DNA of 53,943 nucleotides from an uncultured Victivallales bacterium. Lineage in GTDB: Bacteria > Verrucomicrobiota > Lentisphaeria > Oligosphaerales > JAFGRS01. Below, piece after piece: positions 44,401 through 53,319 of the stretch. Location of the stretch: positions 1-53,943 of the forward strand of contig CAILUI010000223.1 of NCBI GenBank assembly GCA_903837355.1, in the 5' to 3' direction. The translations under genes were made by a program, and so were the position numbers. Under the pieces are notes generated by a model. It ran no database searches, was not told the origin of the DNA, and worked only from the letters and a program-made list of their open reading frames with translations. Each line of letters begins with the position of its first letter. The first letter of the stretch is position 1.

Positions 44401-47400
44401 GATTCGCAACAACGAGGCGGTCCGCGCCGGGGGCCTGTTTCTGTGGCTCTCGCCGCTCAGCGTGGCCAACAATACGTTCACGGGCAACCGCGCGTCACAC
44501 CTCGGCGGCGCCATGTACATCAACTCCTCGGCCGCGACCCTGGTCGGCAACACCTTCACGGCAAACACCTGCCCGCAGGCGGGGGGACTGTACGTTCTGC
44601 TAAGCACGGGCTTCACGATGCGGGGGAACACGATCACGGGAAATACCGCCACGGCGACCAATGCCGGGGGGATCCGATTCCAGGAATCAGCCGGCGTCTT
44701 TGAGGACAATACGGTCACGTACAACACCGCCGCGAACGGGGCAGGAATAGACATTGCGACCTCGCCTGGCGGGCTGATCCTGCGGCACAACGTCATCTCC
44801 GCGAACCAGGCGGAGTATGGGGCTGGAGTCAACTCGACGGACAGTGCCGCAACCTTAGCGGGGAACACCATCAGCGGCAACGCGGCCAGCGCTTGCGGCG
44901 GCGGCCTCTCTCTGGGCAACTCCTCTCTCGCGTTGACCGGCAACACCATCAGCGACAACACGGCCGGCGCTGCCGGCGGCGGCCTCTTCCTGACGGGCTC
45001 CTCGCCCACACTGACCAACAACGCCATCAGCGGCAACGCGGCTGCCGGGGTGGGCGGCGGCGTATACATGGAATTTGCCGCCACCGTGGCCATCGCCAAC
45101 GGCACCTTCCTGGACAACATCTCCGGCACACACGGCGGAGCGCTGGCCGTTGCGGCGGGCTGCAAGGCGAGGGTCGAGGGCTGCCTGTTCCGCGGCAACC
45201 AGGCAATGTTCTATGGTGGCGCCGTCCACGCCATCGGCAGCGGCTCGGAGACCACCGCGGTCAACTGCACCTTCGACGACAACGGCGCCGGGCCGGGCAC
45301 CGACTGGGGGGCCTACGGCGGCGCACTGCTGATTGAGCAGGCCGCGGTCCTGAGCCTCACCCACAGCGTGCTGCGCGGCAACGCCGCGGTCGGGGCCGGT
45401 GGGGCCCTGAGCGTCTACGCCGCCACGGCGCAGATTGTCGACTGCCTGCTGGAGGACAATGCCGCCGACTGGTATGGCGGCGCGGCGTCCCTCACGGACG
45501 CGAGCGTGACCATCACCGGCAGCATCATCCGGGGCAACCGCACCGACTACGCCGGTGGGGCATTGTCCGTCATCGGCGGCTGCACGGTGCTGGCTGCCGA
45601 TTCCCTGCTGAGCGGCAATCACGCCGGGGAATACGGTGGAGCGATCTTCATGACCGACGGTCTCCCGGTGACCACACTCATCAACTGCACCGTCGCCGGC
45701 AACACCGTCGCCACGACGAATGGCGTCATCTTCGTCAACAGCGGCACCGCGACTCTCGAGAACTCGCTCGTCGCGGCCAATAGCTCCGGCATCTGGCCGA
45801 CGGGTTGGGCTGGAGCCGCCACCGTCTCGATGAGCTACTCCTGTGTCTATGGGAATGCGAACTACGACGTCATGAACATGGACGACCCGACCGGCGTCGA
45901 CGGCAACCTCAGCCTGGATCCGCGCTTTGCCGATCCAGGCGCCGGAGACTGGCGCCTGCAGCCTGATTCACCGTGTGCCGAGGCTGGCGACAACGCCCTG
46001 GCGTACGGCACGGTCGACCTCGATGGCAACCCCCGCATCCTGCCGAGCCTCGGCGGCACCGTCGACATGGGGGCCTACGAGGCGCTGCGCCACAGTCCCA
46101 AGGCCGCGGATCAGGCCCTGAGCACCCTCGAGGACACGGCGCTCGGGATTACACTGACCGCCACGGATGCCGACGGGGAGGCGTTGACCTATAGCGTCGT
46201 CAGCCAGCCGGCCCATGGTACCCTCAGCGGCAGCGCGCCAGACCTGACCTACACGCCCGCCCAGGACTACAACGGCAGCGACAGCTTCACCTTCAGGGCG
46301 AACGATGGCGCCCTGGACTCGAACACGGCCACGGTGGCGATCACCGTCACCGCGGTCAACGACGCGCCCATACTCGCAGCCATCGGGGGCAAGGCGGTGG
46401 ACGAGGAGGCGGTTCTGAGCTTCACCGTCGCTGCGTCCGATCCGGCCGATGGGCCGGCCGACGGCCTAACCTGCACTGCCGCAGGGTTGCCCGAAGGCGC
46501 CACCTTCGAGCCCGGCACGGGTGTCTTCACCTGGACCCCGACGGAGGCGCAGCAGGGCACCTTCGCCGTGACCTTTACCGTCACCGACGACGGCACTCCG
46601 AGCCTGAGCATTAGCGAGACGGTCACGATCACGGTCGCCGAGGTCAACGATGCGCCCATGCTGGCCCCGATCGGCGCCCGTAGCGTCGTCGCAGGCGCCC
46701 TGCTGAGCTTCACCGTGACTGCTTCTGACCCGAACGATGTCCCGGCCAACGCCCTGACCCTGAGTGCCGCCGGCCTGCCTGCGGGAGCGGCCTTCGACCC
46801 CGCCAGCGGCGCCTTTGCCTGGTCCCCCACCGAGGCGCAGGGGGGGACCGCGTACACGGTGACGATCACGGTCACGGACGACGGCACGAACCCAGCCGCG
46901 CAGAGCGATTCGGAGACCTTCACGATCACCGTCAAGCGGGATAGCGACGGCGACGGCTTGGCCGACGTCGACGAAGTGGACCTCTACGGCACTGACCCGA
47001 ACGCTGCCGACACCGACGGCGACGGACTTGGCGATGGCGCCGAGGTCAACACCTACAGCACCGATCCACTCACCGCCGACAGCGACGGCGACGGCCAGAG
47101 CGATGGCGACGAGGTGGCGTGCGGGTCCAATCCGCTGAATGGGCTTGTCCTGGCAGCGGACATCGATGGCGACGCGCTGCCCGACTGCATGGACGACGAC
47201 GATGACGGCGACGGCCTGAGCGACGACGACGAGGCCGACGTCTACGGCACCGACCCCTTGGACGCCGACAGCGATGACGATGGTATCGCCGACGGCGATG
47301 AGGTCGCGATGTTGGGCTACTCCATCTTCGGGTCAGATACCGATGATGCCCTGCATATCGAGGAATTCGCCGAGATCGCGGGCAACGCCGTCGGCGTCGG

Positions 47401-48196
47401 CGAGGTTGACATCGGCAAGGACGCCACCATCGAGCGGGATGTCTGCAGCCTGGGCCGGGGGGTGCAACTGAACAAGGGCGCTTTCGTCGGCGGCAGCATC
47501 GTAGCCACTGGGAAGCTCGAACTGGACAACTCCGCCGTCGTGGGCGGCGATGTCACCTCGCGTGACGAGGTCAGGATCAAGCAAGACGCCACGGTGGCGG
47601 GGAATGCGACCTCGGCCGGCAGAGTGGTCCTGCATCACCGGGCCGTCGTTGAGGGCACGATCACCGAGTATGCCACCATCGCCCCTGCCACCACGATACC
47701 GCCGGTGGACTTCACCGTCGTCCCGGGCACGGTCGACATCAGCGTCAAGCGGAAGCGGTGCGAGACGCTGCTTCCGGGCAGCTACCGGAAGCTGAAAGTG
47801 GAGAACGGAGGAGCCATTACCCTGACGGCAGGCGTTTACGTGTTCGCGGAGGTGGAGGTGGGTCATGGCGCCGTGGTCTATCTCGACTTGAACGGCGGGA
47901 CGCTTCTGGTCGATGTCCTCGGGGACGTGGGATTCAGGGATCGTGTCAGGACCATCCTGCTCGGCGCCGAGGACCGAGCGGCGGATGTGCTGGTACGTGC
48001 AGCGGGCGACGACGTCACGCTGGGAAAGGAGGGCTGTTACGTGGGCACCTTCCTGGCTCCGCATGGCGGTATTGGGCTGGGGGATGACGCCGCACTGAAC
48101 GGGGCTCTCTACGCCAGGACGGTAAAGGCCGGGAAAGGTGCGAGACTGGCCTTCGCTCCGGCGTTGCGGCTGTACGTCGACCTGTTCGTCCACTGA
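41426..48196 (+). CDS. giant beta-helix surface protein with Ig-like, calcium-repeat and bactofilin-like domains
   Basis: This protein of about 2256 residues begins with a long n-region and a signal peptide (LLAGWLLLALGAHA). Domains in order: beta-helix A (66-640) with polymorphic-outer-membrane-protein-like repeats of the GNTISGN/GGGVF type; a cadherin-like tandem-95 domain (about 642-734); a PKD domain (734-827); beta-helix B (829-1555), a duplication of A; a second tandem-95 domain (1557-1649); two Ig-like domains (to 1838); thrombospondin-3-type calcium repeats rich in DSDGDG (1840-1962); and a C-terminal beta-roll resembling bactofilin (about 1968-2090). ATG 41444 is an alternative start, and GTG 41381 is less likely. 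A cell-surface adhesin or matrix protein is inferred. The C-terminus has no recognised sorting signal. Confidence 0.88.
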   Translation: MKRGWTMATRASQPTQTEPAAAECTPAGGPEPTAPGHGTTRTPGRLSPWMLLAGWLLLALGAHAGTTHYVNQNSPATAPPYSSWATAAHTVQAALNVAASGSEVWVAAGTYEGTLMLASGVALYGGFAGSESSLDQRDWTLNETILDAKHFGRVVTVATGAAAGTRLDGFTITGGSAPQGGGIYAKACSGVTFANNTITGNTTTGSHGGGVFCTGSSLTLTGNTISGNATAPGFEAYGGGMYADGSSLTLVGNVISANTAMHGGGLFCGNNPILQMDANVIQDNDAQYWGGGIFYAGLGGALTGNTIAGNTAGWSGGGVFLSYSSQSTLSGNTLSGNTAAFEGGGVYGASGSASTLVDNTLSGNTANDGGGILLDLSTAIWTGNTIADNTATRSGGGAFIRNSHVDIVDQRISGNEAGVGGGAYVGHGGGVYIEAGAVVTVAGSIIADNAVGYSGGALLVDGGCTVTVSNSLLSGNYADEYGAAVFTGGIDSVTTFVNCTLAGNLNAPTAFAQGGVLFVFSGAAILQNSIVAFNSSGLWRCGWGGAASLSLNHCSVYGNPDFDLRFEGAPVTPDPIGTDGNLAEDPLFANATAGNWRLTNVSPCVNTGSNAFVTAGATDADGLSRVIHDGGTVDMGAYELRDAPPVALGQTIATPEDTATAVVLAAWDVDNAPLTYTVVTGPAHGTLSGSAPNLVYTPVPGYCGSDLFTFLAHDGTAPSTAAVVALTVTPVNDPPEVTGLTVSAVCAGRDARLTAALADVDDATLTVTIDWGDGTAPESVVAGTGSFSATHVYAASGDFTVTFEAHDAGGLRAGAEATVDVPAAEPPGTVHYVNGDSPAPAYPYLSWGTAARTVQAAINVAGPGSAVWVAAGTYETTLTLLSGVALYGGFAGSESSLGQRDWTLNQTILDARQLGRVVTVASGAVPGTRIDGFTITGGTASSGGGISAYQAAVAIANNVIEGNRATGASDTNGAGGGCDLRACSEALVMDNQIRNNEAVRAGGLFLWLSPLSVANNTFTGNRASHLGGAMYINSSAATLVGNTFTANTCPQAGGLYVLLSTGFTMRGNTITGNTATATNAGGIRFQESAGVFEDNTVTYNTAANGAGIDIATSPGGLILRHNVISANQAEYGAGVNSTDSAATLAGNTISGNAASACGGGLSLGNSSLALTGNTISDNTAGAAGGGLFLTGSSPTLTNNAISGNAAAGVGGGVYMEFAATVAIANGTFLDNISGTHGGALAVAAGCKARVEGCLFRGNQAMFYGGAVHAIGSGSETTAVNCTFDDNGAGPGTDWGAYGGALLIEQAAVLSLTHSVLRGNAAVGAGGALSVYAATAQIVDCLLEDNAADWYGGAASLTDASVTITGSIIRGNRTDYAGGALSVIGGCTVLAADSLLSGNHAGEYGGAIFMTDGLPVTTLINCTVAGNTVATTNGVIFVNSGTATLENSLVAANSSGIWPTGWAGAATVSMSYSCVYGNANYDVMNMDDPTGVDGNLSLDPRFADPGAGDWRLQPDSPCAEAGDNALAYGTVDLDGNPRILPSLGGTVDMGAYEALRHSPKAADQALSTLEDTALGITLTATDADGEALTYSVVSQPAHGTLSGSAPDLTYTPAQDYNGSDSFTFRANDGALDSNTATVAITVTAVNDAPILAAIGGKAVDEEAVLSFTVAASDPADGPADGLTCTAAGLPEGATFEPGTGVFTWTPTEAQQGTFAVTFTVTDDGTPSLSISETVTITVAEVNDAPMLAPIGARSVVAGALLSFTVTASDPNDVPANALTLSAAGLPAGAAFDPASGAFAWSPTEAQGGTAYTVTITVTDDGTNPAAQSDSETFTITVKRDSDGDGLADVDEVDLYGTDPNAADTDGDGLGDGAEVNTYSTDPLTADSDGDGQSDGDEVACGSNPLNGLVLAADIDGDALPDCMDDDDDGDGLSDDDEADVYGTDPLDADSDDDGIADGDEVAMLGYSIFGSDTDDALHIEEFAEIAGNAVGVGEVDIGKDATIERDVCSLGRGVQLNKGAFVGGSIVATGKLELDNSAVVGGDVTSRDEVRIKQDATVAGNATSAGRVVLHHRAVVEGTITEYATIAPATTIPPVDFTVVPGTVDISVKRKRCETLLPGSYRKLKVENGGAITLTAGVYVFAEVEVGHGAVVYLDLNGGTLLVDVLGDVGFRDRVRTILLGAEDRAADVLVRAAGDDVTLGKEGCYVGTFLAPHGGIGLGDDAALNGALYARTVKAGKGARLAFAPALRLYVDLFVH
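41621..41971 (+). repeat. intragenic duplication, copy 1
   Basis: Encodes the start of beta-helix A (THYVN to the GGI of the first glycine-rich rung). It is closely similar at protein and DNA level to 43910-44262, including LYGGFAGSESSL, QRDWTLN and DGFTITGG, all identical between copies. Confidence 0.85.
43910..44262 (+). repeat. intragenic duplication, copy 2
   Basis: Start of beta-helix B, paralogous to 41621-41971. The pair shows that the two halves of the giant gene arose by internal duplication. Confidence 0.85.
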
Positions 48197-48340
48197 GGAC
48201 GGCCCGGAGCTGCCCGCGCGCTCGGGCAATGGCGGCACTGCAGTTCGCCACGTGCCAGCGCCCCCGCTACGGCGGGTGGCTCACGGGCGCCGGCGCGTCC
48301 TACTGGACAGCAGGAATGGGCCCAGCCCGCCAGGCATCCG

Positions 48341-48358
48341 GCCCGCCAGAGGGCGGGC
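48341..48358. terminator. hairpin at the convergent gene ends
   Basis: GCCCGCC (48341-48347) pairs with GGCGGGC (48352-48358) around a 4-base loop. It touches the TAG stop of the kinase gene on the minus strand and lies 145 bases after the giant gene's stop. A second small hairpin, CCCGC-TACG-GCGGG, lies at about 48265. Neither has a T-tract. They look REP-like. Confidence 0.45.
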
Positions 48359-51300
48359 TACGGGGCTTGGTCAAGGTGCGCCCGGACGCGAGCGAAGTCG
48401 AGGGTGATCGGGGTGTCGGTGGGGAGGGACTCGCAGAGGTTCAGCGGGACGCTCCCCTGGAAGGCGCCCAGAGAGAGCACCCGGCCGTCGCGGGACCAGG
48501 CGCTGTTCAAAACCGCACCCGACTGGATGGGAATGGCGAGGAGGAAACGGCCGCTGGCGGCATCCCAGAGGCCGCAGGTGCCGTCTTCCGAAGCCGTGGC
48601 GATGCGCCTGCCGTCCGGGCTGAAGCTCATGCCGTAGACGGAATTGCGGTGGCCGTGCAGGGCGTAACGCCGCCGACCGTCGGCGGTGTTCCAGCCGGTG
48701 ACGGTCTCGAAGGCGGCAACCAACAGGATGGTGCCATCGGGGGAGAGGGCCATGGCGTCGCTGGCTACGATAGAGGCCTGGAAGCGTTGGGTTGCGGGTC
48801 CTTTCGGCGTGAGGTCACAGAGCTCGTAAACGCCGTAGCCAAGAGCGACGACCACCTGCCTGGCGTCGGGGCTGAGCAGGGCTCGTTGGACCCCGCGGGT
48901 CTGGGTCAGAAGGCGCTCGCCGGTACGCCAGTTGAGCACCGTCGGCAGCGCGGTCTCCCGCCAGTTCAGCGGTCCCGGTGTGGCCCCTGCGTCTGCCCCC
49001 GTGGGACGGGCAATGATGAGAACCTGCTCGGCATCCGGCAGGAAGAGACTCGGCACGGTCGGTCCGAGCCAGTTGGTCACGTAGCAGGGATGGCTGGCCA
49101 GGATCTCCCAGGTGTCGGCAGCGAAGACCAGCAACCAACTCTCAGCGCGGCGACCGCCGCTGCTGATCGTACAGGCCGCGAAGCGACCGTCGCTGGAGAA
49201 ACAGAGGTAACTGCAGGCGAACTCCTGGCAAGCGGTCTCGGAGCGCCACCGCTCAAGGCTCTGGCGTAGACCGGGCGGGTCGACCAGACGGTGTTCCAGG
49301 CTATCATAGAGATAAGGTCCGCGCCACGAGGCGACGGCCAGATACCGTCCATCTGGATGCCAGGCCTGGGCACACAGGTCGCTGCCGATGCCATTGCCGC
49401 CCACCGCGCGGGTCGCCTCAGGCGGGGGGAAGGGCCACAGGCGCAACTCCTGCGCGGCGGTCAGCAGGAGTTTTCCCGAGGGATGCAGGTCGATCCCGGC
49501 GATGGGGGCGGCGTGGGCCTGCAGGCGCAGTTCGGTGGCCCAATCGGTCGTGCGGCTGACCTGGATCAGGCCACTCGCGGTGCCAACCAGAAGCCGCCGA
49601 CCATCGCGCGTGACCCGCAGACGGGTGACGGCGGCGGTATCGACCGGGAGCTCACGCAGCAGCCGGCCATCGTCAGCAGCACGGATCTGCACGCTGCCGT
49701 TGTTCAGGCCGAAGGCGACGGCAGCCGTGCCGATGAACTCCGCCGCCGACGGCACGGCGGGGACATCGAAGGTGACCCTGGCCCCCCCGTCGACCGGGAC
49801 CAGGGCGCAGGTCTCCCGGGGCTGCCGCGGCTGCTCTGGCGGAATGGCGACGCGCCGCCCATCGGGGGAGATTGCGGTGCCGAAGAAGGGGTTTAAACGA
49901 CTGGCTTCCCACACCGTGCGACCGGACTCCACGCTCCAGACGATAACCTGGGTCCCCCCGATCGCGAGAAGACGCGAGCTATCGGCACTGAACGCGACAT
50001 AGGCGACTTCTCCCGTGAGAGTGAAGTCCCGCACCGGTCCAGCGGCGCTGTCCTGAGCGGGGAACAGCGAGATATAGCCGTCGCGGCAGATCGTCACCCA
50101 GCGGCCGTCCGGGGAAAACCGCGGGCTGGCCGGGAAGTAGATGGTATAAGGCTGCGCGCTCGGGCGGGTCCAGAGTCCTCTGCCGGTACGCGTTTCCCAG
50201 GCGTGGGTCGCCAACTCGCCGGCGCTGGCAACGACCTGACTGCCGTCGGGGCTGAACTCGGCCCAGGCGAGGCGTTCGCTGTGGCCCGCGAACTCAGCCA
50301 GTGGGGCCAGGCAACGGCGGACCAGCCAGCCCCACTCCCACTGGCGCAGGCGGGGGGCGCAGCCCTCGAGGAGGCGGCGGGCACTGGCGAAGTCACCATC
50401 GCGGAGGGCGCGGTCGGCCAGGGCGATGCTGTTGACGTAGTTCTCGACCTCGATGCTGTCCTTCTGGGCGCGCGTCTCGCGTTCGGCGCCCTCGGCGCGG
50501 TCTCTCTCGGTGACGGCCTGGGTTTCGGCCGCTTCGGCCCGGTCCTTTGCCGTGACGGCCGCGGTTTCCGCGGTCACAGCGCGGTTCTTGGCAGCCCGGA
50601 TCCAGAGCACGGCGATGGTGAGGACGATGAGGGTGGCGGCGGTCAGCGCGATGGTGGCGCGGGTCAGAGTCTGCACCCGGCGGCGGCGCGAATCGCGCTC
50701 GCGCCGCGCCTGCTGGACGGCCTGCAGGCAGTCGGCGTGGGCGGGGTTGGCCGGGCTGAGCAGCGATTCGGCGAGGTCGATATCGGCGTTGCCCAAGGCC
50801 GTTCCGGCATAGGCCAGCTCGGTTTCGCCGAGGGCGGCGGCGGCAGGCTCGTTACCGGACCAGAGCTCGATGGCGTCGCGGAAGCCAAAGAGGGCGCGGG
50901 CGAAGAGGTCGTAGGAGCCACCCGCACGGGCCTCGGCCAGGTGGCCGCGACTGCGCTCGGCCAGGGCGATGCTCTCTTCGTGGCGGCGCACCTGGCGAAT
51001 GTCCTCCTGCAGATCCAGCACCGACGAGTGACGGTCGCCGGGTTCAGTGGCCATGGCCCGCTGCGCAATGCGCACCAGTTCGCCATCCTCCGCGCAGGGC
51101 CGGATCGTGTTCTGCTCGGCGGCCAGGAACACCTCCGTCGAGTTCGCGCCGACGTGCGGTGGGAAACCGGTCAGGATCTCGTAGAGGATCGCCCCGAGCA
51201 GGTAGATGTCGCTGGCTTTGCCGATGCGCTCGGGCTCGGCGCGGGCCATCTCGGGCGGCATGTAGGCGAGGGTCCCCATCACCGTGCCGTCCAGCGTCAG

Positions 51301-52050
51301 ATAGCGCTCGTCGGCGCCGCCGCGGAGGTCGGAGACCGCTCCCGCCGCGCCCAGCGGCGCCAGGGCGGCGTCGGCGACCAGCTTGGCCAGCCCCCAATCC
51401 AGGAGCAGGACCTCACCGAAGTCGCCGACCATCACGTTCTCCGGCTTCAGGTCCCGGTGGATGACGCCGCGGGAGTGGGCAAAGGCGACGGCGTCGCACA
51501 GCCGCAGAAAGGTGTCAAGGTGCCGTTCGCGGAAGACACCGCGGGCCGCGGCCGGGTCGGGCGGGCGCTGTTTGAGCAGGGCAGCCATGGTGCTGCCGCC
51601 CACCAGCTTCATGGTATAGAAGACATTGCCCTCGTCATTCACGCCAAGCTGGTGGACGGGGACGATGCCAGGGTGCTCAAGCTGGCCGGCGATCTGGGCT
51701 TCGGCAACGAAGCGGGCGACGCTGCCCGGGCTCTGCCGCAACTCGCGGCGGAGGACCTTGCGGGCCACGTGCCGGCGCAGCGCCGGATCGCGGACATCGT
51801 GGACGACGCCCATGCCGCCCGCGGCGATGGGCACGCTCTCGTCGGCGCCGCCGCTGCCGACCGCGATGATCTCCCGCAGCAGGGCCGCGACCACGTCCGG
51901 CGGCACGCCAGGTGAGCCCGGCGCAGCTGGCGGGACATCCCAGCGGCGCAGGAGAGCGGACAGCGAGACGGGCTCGCAGGCACCCGTGACTTCCGGCGCG
52001 CCGGAACCGGAGATGGCGGTACCGGCAACCTGGTCTGCTGGTTTCCCCAT
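48358..52050 (-). CDS. membrane Ser/Thr protein kinase with WD40 repeats
   Basis: This protein of 1230 residues has an N-terminal Hanks-type kinase (about 68-350): glycine loop AAGGMGVVHDV, Lys98 in VARKVL, helix-C Glu117, HRDLKPENVM with Asp200, the DFG position as DWG (Asp218), and GTLAYMPPEMAR. A membrane helix spans about 464-486 (ALTAATLIVLTIAVLWI), followed by an Ala/Glu-rich coiled coil (487-540). From about 585 onward WD40-type blades (FSPDGSQVVASA, LDLHPSGKLLLTAA, FSPDGRRIATASEDGTCGLWD) form one or two propellers, probably outside. The ATG at 52050 follows GGAGGG. It is the last gene of the sigma-FHA-kinase operon. The DWG variant is common in this kinase group. Confidence 0.92.
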   Translation of the reverse strand: MGKPADQVAGTAISGSGAPEVTGACEPVSLSALLRRWDVPPAAPGSPGVPPDVVAALLREIIAVGSGGADESVPIAAGGMGVVHDVRDPALRRHVARKVLRRELRQSPGSVARFVAEAQIAGQLEHPGIVPVHQLGVNDEGNVFYTMKLVGGSTMAALLKQRPPDPAAARGVFRERHLDTFLRLCDAVAFAHSRGVIHRDLKPENVMVGDFGEVLLLDWGLAKLVADAALAPLGAAGAVSDLRGGADERYLTLDGTVMGTLAYMPPEMARAEPERIGKASDIYLLGAILYEILTGFPPHVGANSTEVFLAAEQNTIRPCAEDGELVRIAQRAMATEPGDRHSSVLDLQEDIRQVRRHEESIALAERSRGHLAEARAGGSYDLFARALFGFRDAIELWSGNEPAAAALGETELAYAGTALGNADIDLAESLLSPANPAHADCLQAVQQARRERDSRRRRVQTLTRATIALTAATLIVLTIAVLWIRAAKNRAVTAETAAVTAKDRAEAAETQAVTERDRAEGAERETRAQKDSIEVENYVNSIALADRALRDGDFASARRLLEGCAPRLRQWEWGWLVRRCLAPLAEFAGHSERLAWAEFSPDGSQVVASAGELATHAWETRTGRGLWTRPSAQPYTIYFPASPRFSPDGRWVTICRDGYISLFPAQDSAAGPVRDFTLTGEVAYVAFSADSSRLLAIGGTQVIVWSVESGRTVWEASRLNPFFGTAISPDGRRVAIPPEQPRQPRETCALVPVDGGARVTFDVPAVPSAAEFIGTAAVAFGLNNGSVQIRAADDGRLLRELPVDTAAVTRLRVTRDGRRLLVGTASGLIQVSRTTDWATELRLQAHAAPIAGIDLHPSGKLLLTAAQELRLWPFPPPEATRAVGGNGIGSDLCAQAWHPDGRYLAVASWRGPYLYDSLEHRLVDPPGLRQSLERWRSETACQEFACSYLCFSSDGRFAACTISSGGRRAESWLLVFAADTWEILASHPCYVTNWLGPTVPSLFLPDAEQVLIIARPTGADAGATPGPLNWRETALPTVLNWRTGERLLTQTRGVQRALLSPDARQVVVALGYGVYELCDLTPKGPATQRFQASIVASDAMALSPDGTILLVAAFETVTGWNTADGRRRYALHGHRNSVYGMSFSPDGRRIATASEDGTCGLWDAASGRFLLAIPIQSGAVLNSAWSRDGRVLSLGAFQGSVPLNLCESLPTDTPITLDFARVRAHLDQAP

Positions 52051-52172
52051 GGGCACGGTTCCCTCCGTTCCACCGCCATACACCCCGTGCTGCCCGGAGG
52101 GATCCCCGGCGACGCTGCCATAGGTGCGTGTCGGATAGTGTAGCCGCACTATCCGCCCGGCTCCCGCCCGCA

Positions 52173-52628
52173 TCACTCGCGCGGCGCTGCCTCCTCCGCC
52201 GGGGCCTCGTCCACGAACAGCAGACAGGCGCTGCCCAGACTCAGCACGTCTCCCGAGCACAGGGCCAGGCGCGCGATCTTCGCCCCGCGCAGCCCGACAC
52301 CGTGGCGGGAGCCGCGGTCCTCCACCTGCCAGGAGTTGCCCTCCACAAACAGCCGGCAATGCTGCCGCGACACGCTCTCGTCGTCAACGACCAGATCGTT
52401 GCTGGCCTCGCGCCCGACACTCACCGAGTCCCCGGCCAGGACGACCCACCGGGGTGGCTGCCGCGGACCGAGAACCAGGACTGCCGGCAGCCGCTCTGGC
52501 AACGGCAAACGAGACAGCAGAGCCCGCGCCTGCCGCAGCCTGGCGGCCAGCTCGGAGGCGTTGGCGACAGGAGCCGTGGTGGTGATCGCCGCGCTGCGGC
52601 AGAGGTCTTCGATCTGCCCGTCATCCAT
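52173..52628 (-). CDS. FHA-domain protein
   Basis: This 151-residue protein carries a forkhead-associated domain (about 62-140) that reads phosphothreonine. Conserved points are Gly72-Arg73 in VSVGREASN, Ser87 and His90 in SVSRQHCRLF, and DRGSRHG, where the usual Asn is replaced by His109. The N-terminal 60 residues are helical and may contact the sigma factor. The ATG lies one base after the sigma factor stop (TAGCATG), and the kinase gene follows 122 bases later. It is the likely phospho-reader linking the kinase to the sigma factor; this link is inferred from position. Confidence 0.9.
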   Translation of the reverse strand: MDDGQIEDLCRSAAITTTAPVANASELAARLRQARALLSRLPLPERLPAVLVLGPRQPPRWVVLAGDSVSVGREASNDLVVDDESVSRQHCRLFVEGNSWQVEDRGSRHGVGLRGAKIARLALCSGDVLSLGSACLLFVDEAPAEEAAPRE

Positions 52629-52629
52629 G

Positions 52630-53220
52630 CTAGGCCTCAACTTCGCTCTCAATGGTACCGACGATACGCCGCAGCAGCGCACAGAGCCGGTGCCGGATCT
52701 GATAGAACGCGTTGGGCTTCAGCCCCAGACGCGCACAGACACTGCCGACGTCCTCGCCCTGCACCATGTGCGCGTGGAAGGCCTCGTAAGACGTCGCCGC
52801 CACGCACTCCCGCAGGCGCTCCAGTGCCTCGAGAACCACCTGCCGGTGCCATTCGCGATCCCACGTACCGCCGTCGTCCTCGTGCACGGGCAGATGCGGC
52901 GCGAGGTCGTTGGGTTCGAGAAAGACATAGCGCGACTGGCGGCGCCAAGCCTGCAGGACTCGGCGCCTGGCAATCTGGTACAGGTAGGACCGGAAACGGC
53001 CTCGGTCGCGGTCATAACGGAACGTCGGCATGATGCGGATCAGGTCGACCAGGGTCTCCTGGGCGACATCCTGGCACATCGCCCCAGTGCAGCCTTGGAG
53101 GGAAGCAAAACGGCAGATGACGGGCTGGTAGAACGCTGCAAAGCGTTCCCAGGCATCGTGGTTGCCGGGATCGCGAACGCCTTCGAGCAGGCTCGGCCTG
53201 GTGTCGTGCGCATCTGCCAT
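52630..53220 (-). CDS. ECF-type RNA polymerase sigma factor
   Basis: This 196-residue sigma factor has region 2 at about 15-90 (FAAFYQPVICRFASLQG, CQDVAQETLVDLIRIMPTFRYD, GRFRSYLYQIARRRVLQAW) and a region 4-like helix-turn-helix near the C-terminus (GLKPNAFYQIRHRLCALLRRI). The motif FRSYLYQIARR is typical of sigma factors in PVC bacteria linked to protein kinases. ATG 53220 is preferred because it places region 2 normally, although no strong ribosome site is seen. An upstream TTG at 53265 is the alternative. It leads the operon with FHA and kinase genes. Its target promoters are unknown; the kinase may control it. Confidence 0.88.
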   Translation of the reverse strand: MADAHDTRPSLLEGVRDPGNHDAWERFAAFYQPVICRFASLQGCTGAMCQDVAQETLVDLIRIMPTFRYDRDRGRFRSYLYQIARRRVLQAWRRQSRYVFLEPNDLAPHLPVHEDDGGTWDREWHRQVVLEALERLRECVAATSYEAFHAHMVQGEDVGSVCARLGLKPNAFYQIRHRLCALLRRIVGTIESEVEA

Positions 53221-53319
53221 GGCCAAACGTAGCGCCAGCAGGCGAGAGCTTCCAGCAGGGCGCAAGTCAGCCCCGTCGGGGTTTGCTTGTGCGAGAACCG
53301 TGGAATGTCGAATTACAGG

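Noticed and set aside
41426..48196. Autotransporter
   Set aside because: Polymorphic beta-helix repeats are suggestive, but no C-terminal beta-barrel is visible; the end is a bactofilin-like beta-roll.
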